This document shows, piece after piece, positions 30,760 to 40,429 of a stretch of 42,591 nt of DNA (position 1 is the first letter of the stretch; every line of letters starts with the position of its first letter). Source of the DNA: an uncultured Hellea sp. (lineage in GTDB: Bacteria > Pseudomonadota > Alphaproteobacteria > Caulobacterales > Maricaulaceae); contig CALKIX010000076.1 in NCBI GenBank assembly GCA_937995665.1, positions 1 through 42,591 on the forward strand. Reading direction: 5' to 3'. The notes beneath the pieces are model-generated. The model was not told the DNA's origin. It saw only the letters and a list, made by a program, of their open reading frames with translations, and made no database searches. Made by a program: the position numbers and the translations under genes.

Positions 30760-32253
30760 CTAATGCCCGCCCATATTGTCATAGCGGTCATCTTGGACGA
30801 GGTCGCCAAATTTGGTCAGGTCTGGGTTAAAGGAGAGCTTGACTGTGCCGATAGGGCCGTGGCGCTGTTTGCCGATTATGACTTCGGCTTTTCCGTGGAG
30901 CTGTTCCATTTCCTCTTGCCAGCGTAAGTGCTCTTCTGTGCCCTCAGACGGCTCGGAGCGGGCGACGTAATATTCTTCGCGGAAGACGAACATCACCACA
31001 TCAGCATCTTGCTCAATCGAGCCAGATTCGCGAAGGTCAGCCAGCTGTGGGCGTTTATCATCGCGCTGCTCGACTTGGCGAGAGAGCTGAGCGAGGGCAA
31101 GGACGGGAATGTCCAGCTCCTTGGCCAGCGCTTTAAGGCCCTGCGTAATCATAGAGACTTCTTGCACGCGGTTGGTGGTTGAGTTCATGCCTGAACCGCC
31201 CGTCAAGAGCTGTAGATAGTCAACCACAATCATATCGAGACCAACCATGCGTTTTAGGCGGCGCGCGCGAGCCGAGAGCGCCCCGATAGAAATGCCGCCC
31301 GTATCATCAATGTGGAGCGGCAGGCGCGAGATTTCATCGGCGCTGTCTCGGATGTGCTCAAACTGCTCGCCCGTAATATCCCCGCGGCGAATTTTATGCG
31401 ACGGCACGGCGGAGTGCTCGGCGAGCAGGCGCGTGGCAAGCTGTTCTGATGACATCTCGAGAGAGAAGAAGCCGACAACGCCGCCATCTGTTGTTTTCTC
31501 AATACCGTTGTCATCGCGCTCGCGTTTGAATTTCTTGGCGATGTTAAAGGCAATATTGGTCGCCAACGAAGTTTTCCCCATTGAGGGCCGGCCCGCGAGG
31601 ATAACAAGGTCAGAGCGGTGCATGCCGCCAAGCTGCCTGTCTAAATCCATTAGGCCTGTCGAAATGCCAGAAAGATGCCCATCACGCGAATAGGCCGCGC
31701 CCGCCATCTCAATGGATTTTATCAGTGCGTTTTCAAAGGTCACAAAACCCGATTGCGTCCCGCCTAGCTCGGCAAGATTATAAAGCTGGCTTTCAGCTTT
31801 GGTAATCTGGGCCTGCGCGTCTTCTTCGCTTTCAGGATTAGTCGCTTCTGTTTTAATCTCGTCACCGAGGCGGATAAGCTCGCGGCGCATAGCCAGATCA
31901 AAAATCAGCTTGGCATATTCAGGGGCGGTCGTGCTGGGTGGGGCATTATCAAGCAACAAGGCCAGATATTCCACACCGCCAATATCAACCAGCGTCTCAT
32001 CTTGGGAAAAACGGTTCTTAAGGACAATCGCATCGGCGAGCTTGCCATGCTCAATGAGGGTAGAGATAGAATCGTATATGCGCAGATGAATAGGGTTGTA
32101 AAAATGCTTAGCCTGCACAATGCCAGAGACGCGGTGATAGACCTCATTATCATAGAGCAGCGCGCCCAATAGCGCCTGTTCAGCCTCTTGGGACTGGGGC
32201 GTCGAGTCGAGCTCTGCGCCAAGCTGCGTATCATTGTCTGCCATCATAACCAT
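30760..32253 (-). CDS. dnaB: Replicative DNA helicase DnaB
   Basis: PQSQEAEQALLGALL; Walker A AGRPSMGKTSLATNIA; DYLQLL. Confidence 0.97.
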   Translation of the reverse strand: MVMMADNDTQLGAELDSTPQSQEAEQALLGALLYDNEVYHRVSGIVQAKHFYNPIHLRIYDSISTLIEHGKLADAIVLKNRFSQDETLVDIGGVEYLALLLDNAPPSTTAPEYAKLIFDLAMRRELIRLGDEIKTEATNPESEEDAQAQITKAESQLYNLAELGGTQSGFVTFENALIKSIEMAGAAYSRDGHLSGISTGLMDLDRQLGGMHRSDLVILAGRPSMGKTSLATNIAFNIAKKFKRERDDNGIEKTTDGGVVGFFSLEMSSEQLATRLLAEHSAVPSHKIRRGDITGEQFEHIRDSADEISRLPLHIDDTGGISIGALSARARRLKRMVGLDMIVVDYLQLLTGGSGMNSTTNRVQEVSMITQGLKALAKELDIPVLALAQLSRQVEQRDDKRPQLADLRESGSIEQDADVVMFVFREEYYVARSEPSEGTEEHLRWQEEMEQLHGKAEVIIGKQRHGPIGTVKLSFNPDLTKFGDLVQDDRYDNMGGH

Positions 32254-32342
32254 AGAGATTGTGTAGGGGAGTTTGAGTGAGTCTGCCAGCGCTAATGCGT
32301 TAAATTATCAGGCGGGCCGCAGGCAATTTTGCAGATATATTT

Positions 32343-32351
32343 TTATCCACA
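32343..32351 (+). promoter_or_regulatory. DnaA box upstream of dnaB
   Basis: Perfect TTATCCACA in the 32254-32454 intergenic region; degenerate second copy CGGGGATAA at 32370-32378 on the opposite orientation. Confidence 0.6.
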
Positions 32352-32454
32352 TTTTATTAACAGGGATATCGGGGATAAAATTGACAGGCATGGGGGAAAT
32401 GCCTGCCAAGCACTGGGCGGGGGGAGAGGAGAGGCCCAGTTGTTATTTTAGGGT

Positions 32455-33078
32455 TTAAGACAGGTCTGAAATCAGCGCGCCGACATTATCGGCCAGCTCG
32501 CCAATATTGAACTCGATATTATCTGCCATAGCTGCGCCCAACACTTCGCCCGTATGGGTGTTGACCAGCAGGGCTTTAGCCTTGGCATTACCCCAGCTCT
32601 CGCAATCGGCTTTCACAGTCAGGCCAGTCTCGCGCAAAGCCTTGCCGCCAAAGCTCGCCCAGTAGGCATCAGGCCCGACGCCGTAAATGATGACGTGCGT
32701 TTTGCCCTCTGCGGCAGCGGCGATACGGATTTCGTCAATCTTGTTGTCCGTATCTACGCCTTGAAAGGCAATCTCTGGAAGATATTTGAAATACGCCCCG
32801 GCTTGCATCAGCTCGATATCCATATCTGTGCGGCGGTCTAAAAGCTCCCAGTCAAATTCTTCGTTATGCGGGGCAGGGATGAAACGGCCGCCGTCCAAAC
32901 GCGCCACGGCGATTTTAGCATCAGTAGGAAGCAGCGTTGGAGCCGTCTTAACTTGCTCCGCCATATGAGTGGCGGTTTCAAAAAGGGCTATCGGGGTAGC
33001 CGTCTCAAAAGCGTGGGCGCTATTGGCAAAGCCTGTGATAAGCGCGGTGATTGCTGCGGTTTTTAAAAGTCTAGTCAT
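32455..33078 (-). CDS. Hypothetical secreted protein
   Basis: Signal peptide MTRLLKTAAITALITGFANSAHAF; no family recognised. Confidence 0.7.
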   Translation of the reverse strand: MTRLLKTAAITALITGFANSAHAFETATPIALFETATHMAEQVKTAPTLLPTDAKIAVARLDGGRFIPAPHNEEFDWELLDRRTDMDIELMQAGAYFKYLPEIAFQGVDTDNKIDEIRIAAAAEGKTHVIIYGVGPDAYWASFGGKALRETGLTVKADCESWGNAKAKALLVNTHTGEVLGAAMADNIEFNIGELADNVGALISDLS

Positions 33079-33298
33079 TGTAAGTCCTCCAAGCTCTAAG
33101 GTGTGTTTCGATGAAACCCTTATGGAAGGCGACTAGGGCGCGGATTTGCCGAGCATGTGATAATTTTAAGGCAATGTTTTGGTAATGTGGCAGCTCTAGG
33201 GCAATCAGGCCCAATTAAGGCGGGGTTTTGCCATAAAGCTCTATGGCCGGGTTTGGGTTACGTTTCGTTAACCCTTTAATCCTTGCTGCGGGCTCAAT

Positions 33299-33313
33299 GT
33301 TCCCCTAGTGTTC
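33299..33313 (+). promoter_or_regulatory. LexA (SOS) box upstream of ruvCAB
   Basis: GTTC-CCCTAGT-GTTC matches the alphaproteobacterial LexA consensus GTTC-N7-GTTC; 4 bp before the ruvC ATG. Confidence 0.8.
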
Positions 33314-33317
33314 TCAT

Positions 33318-33824
33318 ATGGATTCTGTGCGTATCATTGGGCTAGACCCTTCGCTTGTGGCTTGCGGCTGGGGCGTGGTTGAGGCTGAGGGGCTAAAAAT
33401 ACGTCATGTGGCCCATGGCGTCATTCGGCCAAACCCTAAGGCGGAGCTGCATTTGCGCCTGCGCGAGATTTTCGAAACCATTACTGATCTTATCCGCTTG
33501 CATGACCCGAGCGAAGCAGGGGTAGAAGAAGCCTTTATGAAGAATAACGCGGCCAGCGCGATTAAGCTTGGCCATGCGCGTGCGGCTTGTCTGCTCGCCG
33601 CCAGCATGTCTGGTCTTGGAATTGGAGAATATTCCCCGCGCTCCGTCAAAAAGTCTGTAGTTGGGACGGGCACAGCGGATAAAGCCCAAGTCGCCCATAT
33701 GATGAATGTGCTGATGCCGGGTTGCGGGGTTAAAGCCGGGGACGCGGCAGACGCGCTCGCCATTGCGATTTGCCATGCGCACCGCGTCAAAGCGGCGGGC
33801 TCATTATATAAGAGAGTGTCATGA
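33318..33824 (+). CDS. ruvC: Holliday junction resolvase RuvC
   Basis: RIIGLDPSLVACGWGV; VEEAFMKNNAASAIKLGHARAA; DAADALAIAICH. Confidence 0.97.
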   Translation: MDSVRIIGLDPSLVACGWGVVEAEGLKIRHVAHGVIRPNPKAELHLRLREIFETITDLIRLHDPSEAGVEEAFMKNNAASAIKLGHARAACLLAASMSGLGIGEYSPRSVKKSVVGTGTADKAQVAHMMNVLMPGCGVKAGDAADALAIAICHAHRVKAAGSLYKRVS

Positions 33825-34459
33825 TAGGTATGTTATCAGGTGTCTGCCTTATGGCGGGGACGGGCGAGGCGATTATTGACGTTAGCGGTGTGGGTTATCT
33901 GCTCACTTGCGGCTCGCGCACGCTCGGCAAGTTAATAGAGGGCGAGGCCGTGCGGCTGCATGTCGAGACCCATGTAAGAGAGCAAGCCATTACGCTTTAC
34001 GGTTTTCACAGCGAGGAAGAGCGCGCTTGGTTTGTGCGCTTGCAATCTGTCCAAGGCGTTGGTCCCAAAGCTGCGCTTGCAATATTAGACATCATGACGC
34101 CGGGCGAGATTTTATCCGCCGCGAGCCTTGAAGATAAAACCGCCTTTGCCCGCGCCAAAGGCATCGGCCCTAAATCAGCGGGCCGTATCGCGATTGAGCT
34201 TTCAGGCAAGCCCGCCCCGCTGGGCCGTGGTTTACAGCCTGTTTTCACTAAGCCAAGCGGTGGTGCGCCATCTGAGGCCGCGCGCAGCGAAGGGCTGTCT
34301 GATATGATGCTTCGTAATGATGCGGTCTCCGCCTTGCAAAATCTGGGCATTGGGCAATCCGATGCCTTGCGCGCCGTAGCCTCGGCTTATAACACATTCC
34401 CTGATGATCCGCCGCTTGATGACCTCATCAAAGCCGCATTAAAGGAATTGAGTAGCTAG
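33821..34459 (+). CDS. ruvA: Holliday junction DNA helicase subunit RuvA
   Basis: [44 protein letters not shown] helix-hairpin-helix. Confidence 0.96.
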   Translation: MIGMLSGVCLMAGTGEAIIDVSGVGYLLTCGSRTLGKLIEGEAVRLHVETHVREQAITLYGFHSEEERAWFVRLQSVQGVGPKAALAILDIMTPGEILSAASLEDKTAFARAKGIGPKSAGRIAIELSGKPAPLGRGLQPVFTKPSGGAPSEAARSEGLSDMMLRNDAVSALQNLGIGQSDALRAVASAYNTFPDDPPLDDLIKAALKELSS

Positions 34460-35499
34460 TGGATGAAGAGCGCCTAATATCAGGAGAAAGCCAAGTAGGG
34501 GACGGGCGTGACCGCGCGCTTCGGCCCTTATCCTTTGACGATTTTGTCGGCCAGAAATCGGCGATCAAAAACCTGAAAGTCTATGTCGAGGCCGCGCGCC
34601 GCCGCGAAGAAGCCCTCGATCACTTGCTCCTGTCTGGCCCGCCGGGGCTGGGCAAAACCACGCTTTCCCAAATTGTGGCCCGCGAGCTGGGCGTAAACTT
34701 TCGTTCCACCTCTGGCCCCGTGATTTCTAAAGCGGGGGATTTGGCCGCGCTGCTCACGAACTTAGAGCCGCGCGACGTGCTGTTCATTGACGAAATTCAC
34801 CGGCTTAATCCCGTGGTCGAAGAAGTGCTTTATCCTGCAATGGAAGATTTCGAGCTTGACCTCATCATTGGCGAGGGGCCCGCGGCGCGCTCTATCAAAA
34901 TCGATATTGCGCCTTTCACCCTCATCGGGGCAACAACACGGGCAGGGCTTCTGGCCACGCCTTTGCGCGACCGTTTCGGCATTCCTGTCAGGCTTGAATT
35001 TTACGACACCGAAGAGCTCACCAAGATTGTGCTGCGCGGGGCGAGTAAGCTCGGGATGGATATGACGGCTGACGGGGGGCGCGAAATTGCGCGCCGCGCG
35101 CGCGGCACGCCGCGTGTGGCAGGGCGGCTTTTACGCCGCGTGCGCGATCTGGCCGAAGATCACGGCCATAGTACCATAGATAAAGCGGCCGCAGATGCGG
35201 CGCTGCTGCGCCTCGGTGTGGATGATATCGGGCTGGATAAGCAAGATATGCGTTACCTGCATGCGCTTTGCGAAATGTTTGGCGGCGGGCCAGTGGGCGC
35301 AGATACACTGGCGGCGGCGCTCTCTGAGGCGCGCGACGCGCTCGAAGATGTCATCGAGCCTTACCTTATTCAGCAAGGTTTTTTACAGCGCACCCCGCGC
35401 GGGAGGGTCGCCATGGCGCGAGCCTTTGCGCATCTGGGCTTAGCCGCGCCCGTTCAGCCCGCAGCCCCAACGCTCTTTGAAGGGGGCTCTGATGGATAA
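34459..35499 (+). CDS. ruvB: Holliday junction DNA helicase RuvB (GTG start)
   Basis: [34 protein letters not shown]. Confidence 0.98.
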   Translation: MDEERLISGESQVGDGRDRALRPLSFDDFVGQKSAIKNLKVYVEAARRREEALDHLLLSGPPGLGKTTLSQIVARELGVNFRSTSGPVISKAGDLAALLTNLEPRDVLFIDEIHRLNPVVEEVLYPAMEDFELDLIIGEGPAARSIKIDIAPFTLIGATTRAGLLATPLRDRFGIPVRLEFYDTEELTKIVLRGASKLGMDMTADGGREIARRARGTPRVAGRLLRRVRDLAEDHGHSTIDKAAADAALLRLGVDDIGLDKQDMRYLHALCEMFGGGPVGADTLAAALSEARDALEDVIEPYLIQQGFLQRTPRGRVAMARAFAHLGLAAPVQPAAPTLFEGGSDG

Positions 35500-35953
35500 A
35501 GGTAAAGCCGCTGAGCCGACTATGGGCTGGTTTGAGGGGCGCGAACATAATTACCCGCTGCGTGTTTTCTATGAGGATACGGATTTCACGGGAATTGTTT
35601 ATTATGCCAACTACCTTCGCTTTTTTGAGCGGGCGCGGAGTAGCTATTTTCGCTTAGTAGGTTTTCATCACTCTGATTTATGGGACGCGGACGACCCAAT
35701 TGCTTTTGCCATTCGCAAGATAAACCTCGACTACAAAAAGCCCGCCCGCATTGATGACAGCCTGCGCATTGTCACGACCTATGATGTCTTTAAAGGCGCG
35801 CGGCTCACCGTCAGCCAAGCCTGCTACCGCGGCGATGAGCTGCTGGTGACTGCTAAAAGCGAAGCCGCCTGCATCACGCCAGAGGGAAGGCCAAAACGCG
35901 CGCCTAAGTGGATGGTGGAGAAATTAGCGCCTTATTTACTCAATCACAGTTAG
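35492..35953 (+). CDS. ybgC: YbgC-family acyl-CoA thioesterase
   Basis: [28 protein letters not shown] hot-dog active-site motif. Confidence 0.95.
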   Translation: MDKGKAAEPTMGWFEGREHNYPLRVFYEDTDFTGIVYYANYLRFFERARSSYFRLVGFHHSDLWDADDPIAFAIRKINLDYKKPARIDDSLRIVTTYDVFKGARLTVSQACYRGDELLVTAKSEAACITPEGRPKRAPKWMVEKLAPYLLNHS

Positions 35954-36009
35954 TAAGTGTGTGGGGCTCCGATTAAGTCGGGTAACACTAAATTTTGAGA
36001 TGCTGATAA

Positions 36010-36540
36010 ATGACCCAACTCACCCACACTTCATTCACCCCGTGGACAACCCGCGCAACCGCTGATGTGCGCCGCGCCTCGCAAGCGCAATATGTGCATG
36101 GCTTTACGGAGATACTCGCGGCCGAAGGGCCGATGCAGGCTTTGTCGCTTTTTCAGATTTACGGCAAGGCAAGCGGGGTGATGAAACTGGCTGCGCCTGT
36201 ACGTAAGCTCTGCGAGCGCGCATTGCTGGCTGGCGTTAAAGCGGGCGAGATTGTGCTTGAGAAAGAAGAAGATAGCGAGATTGACGGGCCAGAGGATTCT
36301 GTGGGCTGGATTGTGCGCTTGCCCGATCAGCCGCCCTTTATAGTGCGAGACCTTGGCAATCGGGGTTTTGCCGATATCCCCATGAGTGAGCTGGCTGCGC
36401 TTGTGCTAGACATTCGTACTCAAGATGAATTTATGGGGCGCGAGGATATTTACCGCGCTGTGCTTGATCATTATGGCCTGCAAAAACTAACAGCCCTTGT
36501 GCGCCGCCGCCTTGATAAAGTTCTAGAGGTTTATTTCTAG
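36010..36540 (+). CDS. Conserved hypothetical protein, possible standalone DUF3320-like domain
   Basis: EGPM...L..IYGKASG pattern, then GWIVRLPDQPPFIVRDLG...DIPMSELAALV resembling C-termini of DUF3320-containing helicase-like proteins (from memory, not searched). Confidence 0.5.
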   Translation: MTQLTHTSFTPWTTRATADVRRASQAQYVHGFTEILAAEGPMQALSLFQIYGKASGVMKLAAPVRKLCERALLAGVKAGEIVLEKEEDSEIDGPEDSVGWIVRLPDQPPFIVRDLGNRGFADIPMSELAALVLDIRTQDEFMGREDIYRAVLDHYGLQKLTALVRRRLDKVLEVYF

Positions 36541-38141
36541 TCCGAATTATCTCCGCTTTGCTTGGTGGCAAAAGCATTCAGATAGAGCGTTGGCACGATG
36601 CCGATGACTATGATGATGAGCGCTGCGGTTGAGGCCTCGGAGAGGCGCTCATCACTTGCGAGCCAATAGACGCGCGTGGCGAGCGTATCAAAATTAAAGG
36701 GCCGCATAATCAGCGTGGCCGGCAGCTCTCGCATCACATCAATAAAGACTAAGATGAAAGCCGAGATAATGCTTGGGCGGAGTAGCGGCAGAAAGATGAG
36801 ATGCATACGGCGTAGCCAATGCGCGCCGAGCGATCTTGAGGCATGCTCCATTGAGGCAGGGATTTTAGAAAATCCCGCATCGAGCGTATTAAAGGCCACT
36901 GTCAAAAACCGCACACTGAGCGCATAGACTAAGGCGATAATTGTCCCTGTGATAATCAGCCCAGGGGTGCCGCCCAAAATAGCGCTTATAAATTTTGAAA
37001 ACTTTTGATCAATCCATGCAAGCGGGGCCAGCAGGCCTACGGCCAATAACGCGCCGGGCAGGGCATAGCCCAGTGTCGAGAGGCCTATGGAAGCTTTAAC
37101 AAGCTTGTTTGGGTGTGTTCTTTTTCTATAGGCAAAGAAAATGGCAATCAGTAAAGCCAGCGCGCCGACAATTATAGCCAGCATAAAGCTGTTCTTTGCA
37201 TATGAAAATAGCTGGCTTTGCCTCGCAGCGTCACCTTTAAGCAGAGCGAAATAGCCAAGTCGCAGACAGGGTATAATCAGTCCAATGAGTACGGGGAGAA
37301 AACACAGAAGCATGGCAGCAAAGGCCCGCACACCGCGAAGCCTTGCGGGGGCAACTCTGCCTAGGATTTTGTCATTATTCGCTACAGTCCCGCGGCGCGT
37401 TGCGCCCTCGAAAGTGATGAGAATGATAACGGCGATCAGCATCACGCTGGCCAGTTTCATAGCCGCTATCTTATCGCCTATTATGAGCCAATTGCGAAAA
37501 ATTCCAACGCTGAAAGTCGGCACCGCGAAGAAATCGGCCACGCCAAAATCAGCGAGAGTCTCCATCATAACTAACGCGGTACCGCCTGCGATGGCGGGGC
37601 GAGCTGTCGGCAAGACGACTTTGAAAAAGGCCTGCCGCGGGCTTAGCCCAAGGTTTCTGGCCGCCCACCATTGCGACTGACTTTGGGTTAAAAATGATGC
37701 CCGCGCCAAGAGGTATATATAGGGATAAAGCACGAAGCTGAGCATTAGTGCTGCGCCGGGTAGATTACGAATAGAGGGAAACCAATACTCGCTTTGCTGC
37801 CATCCAAAAGCCCCGCGAAGTGTTGATTGAACGGGGCCGTAAAATTCCAGTAAATCCGCATAGACATAAGCGATAATATAGGCGGGAGCCGCAATAGGCA
37901 GCACCAGCGCCCAAGAGAGCCATTTGCGGCCCGGGAAATCATAGGCGCTAATCAGCCAAGCGCAGCCCACGCCAATAAGCACTGAGATGAGGCCGACGGC
38001 GGTCATAAGCATCACTGTGTTTAGAACGTATAAGGTTAGGGTGTTTGGCAAAGGTTCGCCCGATAGCAGGTGCGCGGCAATGCTTAAAAGCGGGAGCGCA
38101 AAAATGAGCGTTATGACAGCGATAAGGAGCGTCTGGCCCAT
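36537..38141 (-). CDS. Iron(III) ABC transporter permease (FbpB/ThiP type, two fused permease domains)
   Basis: About 12 predicted TMs; two binding-protein-dependent transport motifs (AARNLGLSPRQAFFKVVLPTARPAIAGG and HASRSLGAHWLRRMHLIFLPLLRPSI). Confidence 0.92.
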   Translation of the reverse strand: MGQTLLIAVITLIFALPLLSIAAHLLSGEPLPNTLTLYVLNTVMLMTAVGLISVLIGVGCAWLISAYDFPGRKWLSWALVLPIAAPAYIIAYVYADLLEFYGPVQSTLRGAFGWQQSEYWFPSIRNLPGAALMLSFVLYPYIYLLARASFLTQSQSQWWAARNLGLSPRQAFFKVVLPTARPAIAGGTALVMMETLADFGVADFFAVPTFSVGIFRNWLIIGDKIAAMKLASVMLIAVIILITFEGATRRGTVANNDKILGRVAPARLRGVRAFAAMLLCFLPVLIGLIIPCLRLGYFALLKGDAARQSQLFSYAKNSFMLAIIVGALALLIAIFFAYRKRTHPNKLVKASIGLSTLGYALPGALLAVGLLAPLAWIDQKFSKFISAILGGTPGLIITGTIIALVYALSVRFLTVAFNTLDAGFSKIPASMEHASRSLGAHWLRRMHLIFLPLLRPSIISAFILVFIDVMRELPATLIMRPFNFDTLATRVYWLASDERLSEASTAALIIIVIGIVPTLYLNAFATKQSGDNSD

Positions 38142-38164
38142 TGATGGTTTTGATATGTAAATTG

Positions 38165-38180
38165 AAGATTTTATAATCTT
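38165..38180. promoter_or_regulatory. Perfect 16-bp palindrome in the divergent iron-transport promoter region
   Basis: AAGATT-TTAT-AATCTT; overlaps TATAAT (38172-38177), with TTGATA 16 nt upstream (38150-38155). Confidence 0.5.
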
Positions 38181-38260
38181 GACCTTTAACTAGCCCTTAC
38201 GGAGCCGATGGCTTATAGGCGATAACACGCAAACACAAGCAAGAGAAGTTTAAAGCGTTT

Positions 38261-39301
38261 ATGAGTCTCGTTTTCGAAAATATCTCCCATAATTATGGGC
38301 AAGCTTCAATTTTGAAGCAGGTATCTCTGGAGGCGCGCGCGGGTGAAATATTGTGCCTGCTTGGCCCTTCGGGTTGTGGTAAGACAACATTGTTGAATTT
38401 AGCGGCGGGGATATTGCCGTTGCAAGAGGGCCTTATAACGCTTGACGGTAAGAAACTGGCGAGCCCGCAAGACTGCCCGCCGCCAGAAAAGCGTCCCGTT
38501 GGTCTTGTGTTCCAAGAGGGCGCTTTGTTTCCGCATTTAACTGTTGCGGAGAATATCGAATTTGGTATTTCCAATAATCCTGATCGCAAGGCGATTGTCT
38601 CAAAGCTGCTGGATAAAATTGGGATGGCCGATTTTGGAGGACGATATCCGCATAGCCTGTCTGGGGGGCAGCAGCAGCGCGTGGCTGTCGCAAGGGCGCT
38701 CGCGCCTGCGCCGCGAGTCATTTTAATGGACGAACCTTTCGCCAATATTGACATTACGCGGCGCCGCAGTTTGCGTGAGCAGATACGTTCGCTTCTTAAA
38801 TCCCAAAATTGTATCACAATTATGGTCACTCATGACCCCGAAGAGGCCATGGAAGTTAGCGATCAGATTGCAGTGATGTATGGTGGGAAAATCGTTCAAA
38901 TTGGTAGCCCTAAGGATATATATGAAAAGCCGCACTCCAGCGCGGTTGCCAAGCTGACCAGCGAAGGCGTGGTGATTCCTGCGGCTATTGATGGGCAGAT
39001 CTTACATACGGACTTTGGCGATTGGTCTGTATCGCACCTATCTGGAATGCCTGAGACTAAGGCGGAAAAGCTTGATTTATATATACGTCCTCAGGTCGTT
39101 GCGATTGAAAAGTTATCAGGCACAAAGACGGGCCTTAAGCTGATTGATATCAGACATATAGGCTCAGCCCAAATAATATCGGTGCAGGCTACATCTGGTA
39201 AGGTTTTGACTTTGCATATGAGTACGGAAACACTTTGGGAGGTAGGTGACCTTGTGATGCTCACCCCGCGCAAGGCCAGTCTTATTGCTTTTGCGCTTTA
39301 A
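38261..39301 (+). CDS. Iron(III) ABC transporter ATP-binding protein (FbpC-like)
   Basis: LLGPSGCGKTTLLNLAAG; LSGGQQQRVAVARALA; VILMDEPFANID; C-terminal TOBE-like region. Confidence 0.94.
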   Translation: MSLVFENISHNYGQASILKQVSLEARAGEILCLLGPSGCGKTTLLNLAAGILPLQEGLITLDGKKLASPQDCPPPEKRPVGLVFQEGALFPHLTVAENIEFGISNNPDRKAIVSKLLDKIGMADFGGRYPHSLSGGQQQRVAVARALAPAPRVILMDEPFANIDITRRRSLREQIRSLLKSQNCITIMVTHDPEEAMEVSDQIAVMYGGKIVQIGSPKDIYEKPHSSAVAKLTSEGVVIPAAIDGQILHTDFGDWSVSHLSGMPETKAEKLDLYIRPQVVAIEKLSGTKTGLKLIDIRHIGSAQIISVQATSGKVLTLHMSTETLWEVGDLVMLTPRKASLIAFAL

Positions 39302-39337
39302 GGGGATTGTGTTTGCAAAATAGGACTGTTATGTAAA

Positions 39338-39352
39338 TGAGAGTAATTCTCA
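39338..39352. promoter_or_regulatory. Fur-box-like 7-1-7 palindrome
   Basis: TGAGAGT-A-ATTCTCA; one mismatch from a perfect TGAGAAT-N-ATTCTCA repeat; 14 nt before the preferred start of the binding protein gene. Confidence 0.5.
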
Positions 39353-39366
39353 ACTGGAAAAATAAT

Positions 39367-40419
39367 ATGCCGTTTAAATCAATTCTATTGGGTAGTTGCC
39401 TTCTCTTGCTAACGGGCTGTTCGCCATCGGGCTCAGGCGGCGAAGAGACTAAAACGGTCAAAGATAATGGCGTCGTGAATATTTATTCCTCGCGGCACTA
39501 TGATACAGACCTGCGGCTTTATTCTGATTTCACTGAGCGAACAGGGATCAAGGTCAACCGCATTGAAGCCAAATCAAATGCTTTGATTGAAAGGCTGAAA
39601 ACTGAGGGTGAGCTTAGTCCAGCCGACCTTTTAGTCACTGTCGATGCAGGTGTTTTCTGGCGCGCTGAGAATGAGGGCATTTTGCAGCCCGTCTCATCGG
39701 ATGTCCTAGAGGCCAAAATTCCAGCACATCTGCGCCATCCAGATGGGCTTTGGTATGGTCTTTCAAAGCGCGCGCGGCTGATTATCTATAATAAGGCGGC
39801 AGGGCGTCCCGAAGATGTTGAAGATTATGACGATATGGCGGCCCCTAATTATAAAGGAAAAGTCTGTATGCGGTCTTCAGGGAATATCTATAATATTTCT
39901 TTGCTTTCTTCGATAATCTCCAATGCAGGCGAGCAGGCTGCAACTGATTGGGCGCAGTCTATGGTCGATAATTTTGCGCGCAAACCCCAAAGCAATGATA
40001 CGGGACAGATTGAGGCGGTTGCCTCTGGGATTTGTGAGCTATCGCTTGTGAACTCTTACTATCTGGCGCGCTTTGCCAAATCAAATGACCCTGAAAAACA
40101 AAAAATATATAGCTCCATCGGCGTGATTTTTCCCAATCAAGATAACCGAGGCACGCATATAAACATAAGCGGGGCGGCCGTTACGGCCCATGCGCCCAAT
40201 AAGGAAAATGCGATTGCTTTTATGGAATATCTTACCTCTGAGCAGGCGCAAAAATATTTTGCTGATGGCAATAATGAATATCCTGTCATTGACCAAATAG
40301 AGGCAACATCCGCATTAAAATCCTTAGGGGGATTCAAGGAAGATAAATTAAATGTTGGCGAACTTGGCAAAAATCAGGCAAAAGCAATAAACATATATAA
40401 TAAAGTTGGGTGGCAATAA
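39367..40419 (+). CDS. Iron(III) ABC transporter substrate-binding lipoprotein (FbpA-like)
   Basis: Lipobox LTGC; VVNIYSSRHYDTDLRLYSDFTERTGIKVNRIEAKSNALIERLKTEG; tyrosine pair NSYYLARF; start trimmed from 39337. Confidence 0.93.
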   Translation: MPFKSILLGSCLLLLTGCSPSGSGGEETKTVKDNGVVNIYSSRHYDTDLRLYSDFTERTGIKVNRIEAKSNALIERLKTEGELSPADLLVTVDAGVFWRAENEGILQPVSSDVLEAKIPAHLRHPDGLWYGLSKRARLIIYNKAAGRPEDVEDYDDMAAPNYKGKVCMRSSGNIYNISLLSSIISNAGEQAATDWAQSMVDNFARKPQSNDTGQIEAVASGICELSLVNSYYLARFAKSNDPEKQKIYSSIGVIFPNQDNRGTHINISGAAVTAHAPNKENAIAFMEYLTSEQAQKYFADGNNEYPVIDQIEATSALKSLGGFKEDKLNVGELGKNQAKAINIYNKVGWQ

Positions 40420-40429
40420 GGAGGGAGTT

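Noticed and set aside
38186-38200. TTAA-N7-TTAC as a CtrA site in the iron-transport divergent region
   Set aside because: Second half-site mismatched; too weak compared with the perfect site at 2918-2932.
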